Assembly (NCBI GenBank): GCA_043777755.1
Contig: JAYWHK010000242.1
Location: forward strand, 1-21,388
From: CANHEE01 sp043777755
Lineage (GTDB): Bacteria > Bacteroidota > Bacteroidia > Chitinophagales > Saprospiraceae
Direction of reading: 5' to 3'
DNA length: 21,388 bases
Part shown: piece by piece, positions 15,960 through 21,388 of the stretch
Numbering within the stretch: the stretch's first letter is position 1
Layout of the letters: the number at the start of each line of letters is the position of its first letter
Translations under genes and position numbers: made by a program
The notes under the pieces: generated by a model
The model's input: the letters and a program-made list of their open reading frames with translations, nothing else
Database searches by the model: none
What the model was told of the DNA's origin: nothing

Positions 15960-16775
15960 ATGAAATTTTTAAAAGATTCAAAATCAACAAAGATTAGAGC
16001 AAGAAGAAGTCCTCACAAAACCATGAAAGAGGTTAATGACCTTTTTTTAACTCAAATGTACAATCATAACAATTACGAAACCTATTCATTTCCAAATGGC
16101 GATTTGCGCATTACAAAAGAAAAATTAGGGTATTTTTTTAGCGCATGGCCCTTGGAGGTTTTATTGGATTATCAAGATGCCGAAGACGAGCTTGCGGAAA
16201 AGTGCAATAACCTTCTATGGTTACTGGATATGAAAGCAAAATATCCAGGCTATCCTAATATTTATTCTCATCTTATTGAGTATTTTGAAGATGCTGGTGA
16301 CCAGGAGTCTTGGTGTTCAGTCATGCTCGAAATGAAGGAACATTGTTCGCAAACACCTATGGCACTTTACGAAGAAATGTATTACAATGAACAATGTGAA
16401 GAAAAAACACGAGAACAGTTAAATACAATGTATGGCTCAATAGTCAATGATCTTCACGCAACTTACCCAAGTAGAAAGAGTTTTTTCGTAGAGGAGATTA
16501 AAGATATTTTGGGATTTTGCTTCAATAACGCTGTTATTGATAAAAATTTTGATGTAGCACAGCAATACATAGATAAAATTAATGAAATAGTTGGCGCAGA
16601 AAATCATCGTGTTACGGAAACGTGGAGAATAATACTCTTACGAGCCAAAACACCACGTTGGAAAAAAATACTTTTTCCTGTACTTATTTATAGTTGTATT
16701 TTAGGTTTTATTGGGTTTATTTTATGGCTGATTTATAAGGCGGGAGCTTGGGTGTTTCTGGAGTTCGGATTTTAA
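15960..16775 (+). CDS. Unknown protein with a C-terminal membrane anchor
   Basis: I do not recognise this 271-aa protein. The N-terminus is basic (KFLKDSKSTKIRARRSPHK). Residues about 25-230 look alpha-helical and rich in acidic and aromatic residues, with several Cys (for example LAEKCNNLLWLLD and CSVMLEMKEHCSQ), perhaps a TPR-like helical array. One hydrophobic segment at about 237-258 (ILFPVLIYSCILGFIGFILW) is followed by a short tail, so it is probably tail-anchored with the helical part in the cytoplasm. There is no signal peptide. The last few residues and the stop codon come from a REP-like hairpin (16760-16782), so the original C-terminus may have been altered. It lies next to the CRISPR leader, but nothing in its sequence links it to CRISPR function. 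Confidence 0.7.
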   Translation: MKFLKDSKSTKIRARRSPHKTMKEVNDLFLTQMYNHNNYETYSFPNGDLRITKEKLGYFFSAWPLEVLLDYQDAEDELAEKCNNLLWLLDMKAKYPGYPNIYSHLIEYFEDAGDQESWCSVMLEMKEHCSQTPMALYEEMYYNEQCEEKTREQLNTMYGSIVNDLHATYPSRKSFFVEEIKDILGFCFNNAVIDKNFDVAQQYIDKINEIVGAENHRVTETWRIILLRAKTPRWKKILFPVLIYSCILGFIGFILWLIYKAGAWVFLEFGF

Positions 16776-16813
16776 TCCGAACAAACAAGGTTCGGGTTAA
16801 AACCCAAACTCCA
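16760..16813. repeat. REPIN-like inverted pair of GGAG-TTCGG hairpins
   Basis: The left unit is TGGAG followed by arms GTTCGGATT/AATCCGAAC (16763-16782). The right unit is the inverted counterpart, GTTCGGGTT AA AACCC then AAACTCCA (16789-16813). The two units are thus head-to-head copies of the element seen at 6142-6164. The left unit overlaps the last codons and the stop of the 271-aa gene. Confidence 0.7.
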
Positions 16814-16816
16814 AAA

Positions 16817-16853
16817 AAAAATCGCATTGGAAATAACTCCCAATGCGATTTTT
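16817..16853. terminator. Bidirectional terminator between convergent genes
   Basis: Arms AAAATCGCATTGG (16818-16830) and CCAATGCGATTTT (16840-16852) pair over a 9-nt loop, with A and T runs outside on both strands. It serves the + gene ending at 16775 and the minus-strand gene ending at 16923. Confidence 0.88.
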
Positions 16854-16922
16854 ATCTAAAGTGAAAATCCTAAAATTTAGAATTTAAAATCTTGAATTTA
16901 GAATTTAAAAAAATTTAGAATT

Positions 16923-17882
16923 TTAAAAAATACCTTTTTTCAATGTTTTTGAGCTATTTCCGCCAACATATTCACCTCTGTGATAAATTTTCACTTCGTA
17001 AGGAATTTTAGGCTCGATTTTCATATCTTCAAAAAGCACTGTTGAAGTAACATCTTGTTCAGTGCCATTGTAAGACATTTTTGAAGAGGTTGTATAAGAA
17101 AATTCTTCACCATTGTTCAATTGTGCCTTCATGATTTTGTTGCCAATTGTCACACCTTGTGGAGAAATAATCTGTACTAAGAATGTTTCATCACCTTTTG
17201 CAAAAGCATTTTTTGCAGTTTTGAAATTGATTTTGAAACCATCAGTACTTTTTGCCTTACGAGTTTCTTCTCCTTTTGAGTTGATAGGAATCAACATAAC
17301 TTTATCAACTTTGATTACTTTCTTCAAGTTGTCTTCACGAGCTTGAGTTTCAGCCAAGTTCTTCTGAGTTTCGTTCAAGTTTGACGCAACTTGCTCTTTT
17401 TCAGTTGTAACTTGTGACAAATTCGTTTGCAAAGTCGCTGCTGTCGCTTCTACTTCTGCTACTTTTTTCGTTAAAGCATCTTTGTCATTACGCAATTGTT
17501 GAACTTCTGCCAATGCTTGATTCAACTGCGTACGCATACCGTCCATTTCTGCACGAGCTTTTGTTAAATCTTTTTTAGTACGGATTAAGTCGTCAATTTT
17601 TGCTTTTTGTTGAGAAAGTTGCGCTTTTTGAGCATCAATTACTTTATTCAATTCGGTATTGCTACCTTTCATTTCTTCCAATTGAGAAAGAGATTCGTAA
17701 TATTGTTTTTCGAGGTCGAGGCGTAATTTTTCTGTTTCATCTACTTTGGTATCCAAAGAAGCGATTTGCGTAGATTGCGTATTGTTGTTAAACATCCAGT
17801 ACGCATTCGTTCCCAATAAACCTGCGATTAGCAAACCGATAATTAATGGGTAGTTGTTTTTTTTCTTTTGATTCGTGTCCAT
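16923..17882 (-). CDS. Membrane-anchored coiled-coil protein of unknown function
   Basis: This 319-aa protein has a short basic N-terminus (MDTNQKKKNN) and one transmembrane helix (about residues 11-31, YPLIIGLLIAGLLGTNAYWM). A long heptad-rich coiled coil follows (about 38-190, high in Q, E, K, L, A), then a C-terminal beta-rich domain (about 190-319, starting VMLIPINSKGEETRKA). The basic residues before the helix suggest N-in topology with the coiled coil in the periplasm. Similar proteins appear widely conserved in Bacteroidetes and are often misnamed as chromosome partitioning proteins because of the coiled coil. A structural or envelope-tethering role is plausible but not shown. The gene stands alone, convergent with the 271-aa gene. 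Its likely promoter box is at 18031-18038. Confidence 0.8.
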   Translation of the reverse strand: MDTNQKKKNNYPLIIGLLIAGLLGTNAYWMFNNNTQSTQIASLDTKVDETEKLRLDLEKQYYESLSQLEEMKGSNTELNKVIDAQKAQLSQQKAKIDDLIRTKKDLTKARAEMDGMRTQLNQALAEVQQLRNDKDALTKKVAEVEATAATLQTNLSQVTTEKEQVASNLNETQKNLAETQAREDNLKKVIKVDKVMLIPINSKGEETRKAKSTDGFKINFKTAKNAFAKGDETFLVQIISPQGVTIGNKIMKAQLNNGEEFSYTTSSKMSYNGTEQDVTSTVLFEDMKIEPKIPYEVKIYHRGEYVGGNSSKTLKKGIF

Positions 17883-17940
17883 AACTAATTGATTTAGAAT
17901 TTTTTATTATGTTTTAAAAAATGAATATGAAATATATTAA

Positions 17941-17962
17941 TCTTTTGCCAATATGCAAAAGA
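17941..17962. promoter_or_regulatory. 8-bp inverted repeat in the leader of the coiled-coil gene
   Basis: Arms TCTTTTGC (17941-17948) and GCAAAAGA (17955-17962) are perfect complements around CAATAT, 59 bp upstream of the minus-strand start at 17882. It could be an operator or an RNA hairpin in the 5' leader. Confidence 0.4.
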
Positions 17963-18030
17963 AATTAAATGTATAATTATCAATAAAAGAATTGAATAGG
18001 ATAGAAAATTACTTTCTCATAATTTCTTTG

Positions 18031-18038
18031 CAAATGTA
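18031..18038 (-). promoter_or_regulatory. Possible -7 box of the coiled-coil gene
   Basis: On the minus strand this reads TACATTTG, a full TAnnTTTG match. The -33 region 19-21 nt upstream has no clear TTTG, so the call is tentative. It would give a leader of about 145 nt containing the hairpin at 17941-17962. Confidence 0.35.
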
Positions 18039-18094
18039 AAAATTAATTTTTAATAAAAGCGAATTTAGTTAAATTTTATTGTGCGAAAAGCTGA

Positions 18095-18140
18095 AAATAC
18101 ATCATTTGTAGTACCTTTTGATGTCACAAATACATCATTT
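18095..18140. promoter_or_regulatory. Direct repeats upstream of the exonuclease operon promoter
   Basis: AAATACATCATTT occurs at 18095-18107 and 18128-18140, 33 bp apart (about three helical turns). TGATG, the complement of CATCA, lies between them at 18119-18123. The second copy ends 20 bp before the -33 box at 18161. The position suits binding of a regulator that uses repeated sites. Confidence 0.45.
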
Positions 18141-18160
18141 AACGTATTAAAACATTCTAT

Positions 18161-18191
18161 TTTGTAGTCTAAAAAAATCGTTGTATATTTG
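18161..18191 (+). promoter_or_regulatory. Consensus Bacteroidetes promoter of the exonuclease-ctlX-FeS operon
   Basis: TTTG (18161-18164), 19 nt, then TATATTTG (18184-18191) match the TTTG/TAnnTTTG consensus and its usual spacing. Transcription should start near 18196, giving a leader of about 110 nt that contains three hairpins. Confidence 0.8.
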
Positions 18192-18197
18192 CAACTT

Positions 18198-18298
18198 GTA
18201 GTAGCGACCTTCCCAAAGGGACTCTTTTGGGAAAGTCGCACGCCTTGATAGTTATGCGACTTTAGTCGCCTTTACAACAAATATGCGACTAAAGTCGC
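18198..18298. repeat. Cluster of REP-like hairpins in the leader of the exonuclease gene
   Basis: After GTAG there is a long hairpin (left arm from GCGAC at 18204, right arm ending GTCGC at 18239, with CCTTCCCAAA against TTTGGGAAA inside). Then come two tandem copies, 29 bp apart, of GCGACTTTAGTCGC-type palindromes (18256-18269 and 18285-18298), each followed by CTTTACAA. The last palindrome ends 9 bases before the ATG at 18308, so it covers the region where a ribosome would load. Confidence 0.65.
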
Positions 18299-18307
18299 CT
18301 TTACAAT

Positions 18308-19045
18308 ATGCAACTTCAAAATATCTTATTTTTAGACATCGAAACCGTCAGCCAAAAAGCAACGTATTTGGAACTTGACGAAACCTTTCAATACCTTTGG
18401 AAGCACAAAAGTCGTAGTATTTTGAAAAAATACAACGAAGAAATCACAGACGAAGAAGCTGCCAATACTTATGAAAGTGCTGGTATTTATGCCGAATTTG
18501 GTAAAATTTGCTGTATTTCAGTTGGTTTTCTTTCTGCCAATGCCGAAGGAAAATGGCAAGTTCGCTTGAAATCTTTTGCTGGCGACGACGAAAAAGTAAT
18601 CTTAGAAGATTTTTGTAATTTATTAAAAAAACCTTTTAGTGATCCAAACAAACATTTTCTTTGTGGACATAACCTAAAAGAGTTTGATGTTCCGTACATT
18701 TGCCGCAGAATGTTGCTCAATGGTTTGCCGCTGCCAACAATGTTGGATATTTCTGGTAAAAAACCTTGGGAAACCAAACACCTTTTGGACACCTTGGAAA
18801 TGTGGAAATTTGGCGATGGAAAAAATTATACTTCCTTAAAACTTTTAGCTGCTGTTTTTGGTTTTCCTTCTCCGAAAGATGATATAGATGGCTCAGAAGT
18901 TGGCAGAGTCTATTGGCAAGAACGCAACGTTGAACGCATCGCAATTTATTGTGAAAAAGACGTTTTGGCGGTTGTCCAATTATTAATGAGTTACCAATTA
19001 AAACCACTTTTGACAGAAGAACAAATAATTTTTGTAGGAAGGTAA
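18308..19045 (+). CDS. DEDDy 3'-5' exonuclease (PolB exonuclease-like)
   Basis: This 245-aa protein resembles the predicted 3'-5' exonucleases related to the proofreading domain of family B DNA polymerases. Exo I is FLDIET (D10, E12), Exo II is GHNLKEFDVPY (D127), and Exo III is IYCEKDV (Y214, D218), giving the DEDDy set. A further KHLLDTLEMW (D161) and a GKNYTSLKLLA stretch are typical of the family. It has no polymerase domain and no signal peptide, so it should act on DNA or RNA ends in the cytoplasm. It is first in a tight operon, 9 bp before ctlX, without an obvious functional link. Expression may be affected by the hairpins in its leader. Confidence 0.88.
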   Translation: MQLQNILFLDIETVSQKATYLELDETFQYLWKHKSRSILKKYNEEITDEEAANTYESAGIYAEFGKICCISVGFLSANAEGKWQVRLKSFAGDDEKVILEDFCNLLKKPFSDPNKHFLCGHNLKEFDVPYICRRMLLNGLPLPTMLDISGKKPWETKHLLDTLEMWKFGDGKNYTSLKLLAAVFGFPSPKDDIDGSEVGRVYWQERNVERIAIYCEKDVLAVVQLLMSYQLKPLLTEEQIIFVGR

Positions 19046-19054
19046 AATAATAAT

Positions 19055-19978
19055 ATGTCTCAAATAACCAATCATATTTTAATGGTTCGCCCTGCAAACT
19101 TCGGTTTCAACGAACAAACGGCTGAAAGCAATGCTTTTCAGACCAATGACCAAAGTATTTCTCAAAAAGAAATCAGCCAACGTGCGATTGCAGAATTTGA
19201 TGCAATGGTAGCGTTGTTGCGTGAAAAAGGCGTGAATGTAATTGTCGCAGACGATAGTGCAGAACCTGTCAAATACGATGCTATTTTTCCTAACAACTGG
19301 GTAACTTTTCACGATGATGGAAAAGCTATTTTGTACCCAATGTATGCGCCAATGCGCCGTTTGGAAAGGCAAGAACACATTTTAAATCAGGTTTGTCGTG
19401 ATTTTAAAATGGAAAAAGTCTATCACCTTGAAAAATCCGAAGCTGAAAACTTATTTTTAGAAGGTACTGGTTCTATGATTTTGGATAGACCCAACAAAAT
19501 AGTTTATGCTTGTTTGAGTCCAAGAACAAACAGTGCTGTGTTGGATAGATTTTGTCACGTTACAAAATTTAGAAAAATGTTGTTCACTTCCGTTGATGAA
19601 AAAGGACAACAGATTTATCACACAAATGTAATGATGGCACTTGGCGATACTTTTTGCGTAATAGGTTTAGATACTGTATTAGATGTTATGGAAAGGGCTT
19701 ATATTGTAGGGTCGCTCGAAACCACTGGCAAAGAAATCATTGACCTAAGTGCTGCGCAAATCAATTCTTTTGCTGGAAATATGCTTCAGATAAAAAATGC
19801 CGAAGGAAAAACATTTTTGGCAATGTCCGAACAAGCCTACAAATCATTGACAAGACCTCAAATTGCTCAAATTGAAAAGCACACAGAAATACTACCAATT
19901 CCAATTTATACCATAGAGAAATATGGCGGCGGAAGTGTAAGGTGTATGATGGCTGAGATTTTTTTACAAGAAAAATAA
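19055..19978 (+). CDS. ctlX: CtlX-type citrulline/arginine guanidino-modifying hydrolase
   Basis: This 307-aa member of the arginine deiminase/DDAH superfamily opens with ILMVRPANFGFNEQTAESNAFQ-like residues, as CtlX proteins do. Visible signature residues are FPNNW (78-82), EGTGS (136-140), catalytic His H189 in YHTNVM, and nucleophile C297 in GGGSVRC near the C-terminus. The fold hydrolyses guanidino or ureido carbons. CtlX is associated with citrulline use, but the exact substrate here (arginine, citrulline or a methylated arginine) cannot be read from sequence. It is cytoplasmic and lies between the exonuclease gene (9-bp gap) and the Fe-S gene (22-bp gap), probably on one mRNA. Confidence 0.85.
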   Translation: MSQITNHILMVRPANFGFNEQTAESNAFQTNDQSISQKEISQRAIAEFDAMVALLREKGVNVIVADDSAEPVKYDAIFPNNWVTFHDDGKAILYPMYAPMRRLERQEHILNQVCRDFKMEKVYHLEKSEAENLFLEGTGSMILDRPNKIVYACLSPRTNSAVLDRFCHVTKFRKMLFTSVDEKGQQIYHTNVMMALGDTFCVIGLDTVLDVMERAYIVGSLETTGKEIIDLSAAQINSFAGNMLQIKNAEGKTFLAMSEQAYKSLTRPQIAQIEKHTEILPIPIYTIEKYGGGSVRCMMAEIFLQEK

Positions 19979-20000
19979 AAGAAAAATAAAAGATAAAAAT

Positions 20001-20786
20001 ATGTTAAACGTTCCAACGATGGCAGCCATGGCTGCGGAAGGTAAAGATCCTGAAATATTATTTTGGGTAGGTTGTGCGGGTAGTTTTGATGCACGAGCGC
20101 AAAAAGTAACCGTTGCTTTTTGTAAAATACTAAACGAATGTGGTATTGAATTTGCCATTTTGGGCAACGAAGAAAGCTGTACTGGTGACCCAGCTCGTCG
20201 AGCAGGCAACGAATTTGTGTTTCAGATGTTGGCTTTGCAAAATATCCAAACACTCAATATGTACAATGTAAAAAGAATCGTGGCGGCTTGTCCTCACTGT
20301 TTTAATACATTAAAAAATGAATATCCTGAGTTGGGTGGCAATTACGAAGTCGTGCATCATTCTCAATATTTACAAGAATTGATTGATACGGGTCGCTTAA
20401 AAATCAAGGAAGGAGGCGTTTTCAAAGGTCAAAAAATTACCTATCATGATTCTTGTTATTTGGGTCGTGCGAATGGTGTTTATGAAGCACCTCGCTCTGT
20501 TTTGGAAAGTTTGGACGTACAATTGTCAGAACTCAAACGCAGCAAAACCAATGGCTTGTGTTGTGGTGCTGGTGGTGCGCAAATGTTCAAAGAAGACGAG
20601 CCTGGCAATAAGCGCATCAATATGGAACGTGCCGAAGAGGTCATTGCAAGCGGTGCAAATATCGTAGCTGCAAACTGTCCTTTTTGTATTACGATGCTTT
20701 CTGACGGTATGAAAGCAAAAGACAAGCAAGATTCTGTGATGGTCTATGATTTGGCAGAATTGATTTTGCAAAACAATCAGTATTAA
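20001..20786 (+). CDS. (Fe-S)-binding oxidoreductase subunit with two CCG domains
   Basis: This 261-aa protein is of the CCG-domain (heterodisulfide reductase HdrB/LutA/GlcF-like) kind. Cysteines fall in two sets: C25, C60 and C97-PH-C100 in the first half, then C152, C187-C188 (CCGAGG) and C226-PF-C229 in the second. These match two cysteine-rich CCG modules that bind an Fe-S cluster and pass electrons. It lacks the N-terminal 4Fe-4S ferredoxin domain of GlcF-like proteins, so it probably works with a separate ferredoxin-type partner not encoded in this window. It is cytoplasmic and last in the three-gene operon. Its substrate (a lactate/glycolate-like acid or a disulfide) cannot be told from the sequence. 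Confidence 0.85.
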   Translation: MLNVPTMAAMAAEGKDPEILFWVGCAGSFDARAQKVTVAFCKILNECGIEFAILGNEESCTGDPARRAGNEFVFQMLALQNIQTLNMYNVKRIVAACPHCFNTLKNEYPELGGNYEVVHHSQYLQELIDTGRLKIKEGGVFKGQKITYHDSCYLGRANGVYEAPRSVLESLDVQLSELKRSKTNGLCCGAGGAQMFKEDEPGNKRINMERAEEVIASGANIVAANCPFCITMLSDGMKAKDKQDSVMVYDLAELILQNNQY

Positions 20787-20831
20787 TACTTTAACCAAAG
20801 TGATTGCTATTTTTAAATATTATAAGTTATT

Positions 20832-20872
20832 GTAAATCAGCAAGTTAAAAGACTTGTGACTTGCTGACTTAC
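20832..20872. terminator. Hairpin after the Fe-S gene
   Basis: GTAAATCAGCAAGT (20832-20845) pairs with ACTTGCTGACTTAC (20859-20872), with one mismatch in 14 bp. It lies 46 bp after the operon's last stop codon. No T run follows, so it may be a weak terminator or a mobile palindrome. Confidence 0.45.
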
Positions 20873-20894
20873 GACTAATCAATATGCTGTTGTG

Positions 20895-21388
20895 ATGAGG
20901 AAACTACCCATTAGCATACAAACGTTTTCTGAATTGAGGATTCGGGATTGCGTATATGTAGATAAGACAGAACTTATTTACAATCTGACACAAGGCGGAG
21001 GGAATACCTATTTCTTATCACGACCTCGTCGTTTTGGTAAATCAATGACGATTTCTACATTGAAGTCTATTTATCAAGGTGAAAAGCATTTTTTTGCAGC
21101 AAGAGATTCGTCTGAAAAAGACTTGTGGATTTATGACAAATGGGATTGGGACCGCAGGAATCCAGTTATTCATATTCCTTTCAATTCGCTTGATTATAGA
21201 GAAACACCTTTGGAAAATGCTATTTCTTCTTTTTTAATAAAACAAGCGTTAAGCCATGATATTGTCTTGGAATCAACAACTTGCGGTGCGCAATTTGAAG
21301 AATTAATCCAAAAATTGGCAAAAGCAAAAGGGAAAGTTGTCATTTTAATTGATGAATACGACAAGCCAATTATTGATTATTTGGAATC
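20895..21388 (+). CDS. AAA-ATPase-like protein, 5' part (continues beyond window)
   Basis: The frame opens at ATG 20895 and stays open to the window end (164 codons), so only the N-terminal part is seen. The start (LPISIQTFSELRIRDCVYVD, residues 4-23), the Walker A-like RPRRFGKSMT (residues 43-52) and the Walker B VVILIDEYD (148-156) identify the AAA-ATPase-like family (PF09820). That family is common and multi-copy in Bacteroidetes and usually ends in a PD-(D/E)XK nuclease-like domain, which would lie beyond the window. Function is not established; a mobile or defence-related role has been suggested only by inference. An upstream ATG at 20884 is closed by a stop after three codons, so 20895 is preferred. 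Confidence 0.88.
   Translation, partial: MRKLPISIQTFSELRIRDCVYVDKTELIYNLTQGGGNTYFLSRPRRFGKSMTISTLKSIYQGEKHFFAARDSSEKDLWIYDKWDWDRRNPVIHIPFNSLDYRETPLENAISSFLIKQALSHDIVLESTTCGAQFEELIQKLAKAKGKVVILIDEYDKPIIDYLE

Overview
The window looks like chromosomal DNA of a Bacteroidetes bacterium, probably of the Cytophagales/Flexibacter kind, though the genus cannot be fixed from here. The evidence is low GC, a type IX secretion (T9SS) cargo protein with a gliding-motility-type C-terminal sorting domain, a PorP/SprF partner, a PorE-like OmpA protein, and promoters of the Bacteroidetes form (TTTG, about 19-20 nt, TAnnTTTG).

Layout. (1) 1-8226 is a T9SS surface-protein cassette: a 1527-aa secreted adhesin-like protein with thrombospondin type 3 calcium-binding repeats, a PorP/SprF outer-membrane protein, and a TPR/beta-propeller/OmpA protein. 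(2) 8391-15535 is a complete type II-C CRISPR-Cas locus: a tracrRNA on the minus strand with its own promoter and terminator, cas9 (1287 aa), cas1, cas2, and an array of 18 identical 36-bp repeats with 17 spacers of 29-30 bp. The array is transcribed on the minus strand, towards cas2, from a consensus promoter abutting the repeat at 15499. There is no csn2 or cas4. The tracrRNA anti-repeat pairs with the minus-strand repeat, which fixes crRNA polarity. (3) 15540-17882 holds a decayed repeat-rich spacer, an unknown 271-aa tail-anchored protein and, convergent to it, a 319-aa membrane-anchored coiled-coil protein. (4) 18161-20786 is a likely three-gene operon: a DEDDy 3'-5' exonuclease, a CtlX-type citrulline/arginine hydrolase and a CCG-domain Fe-S protein. 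(5) 20895 to the end is the 5' part of an AAA-ATPase-like gene.

The intergenic regions are unusually rich in palindromes. Several resemble REP/REPIN elements, and two are larger MITE-like inverted-repeat structures. One REPIN and a palindromic element of about 200 bp sit together between cas1 and cas2, and another REP supplies the stop codon of the 271-aa gene.

The CRISPR locus looks intact: Cas9 and Cas1 keep their catalytic residues, Cas2 keeps its N-terminal aspartate, and the RNA parts are readable. I see a well-formed type II-C system with informative details (near-duplicate spacers differing in the seed, transcriptionally split cas genes). I do not see a wholly new system.
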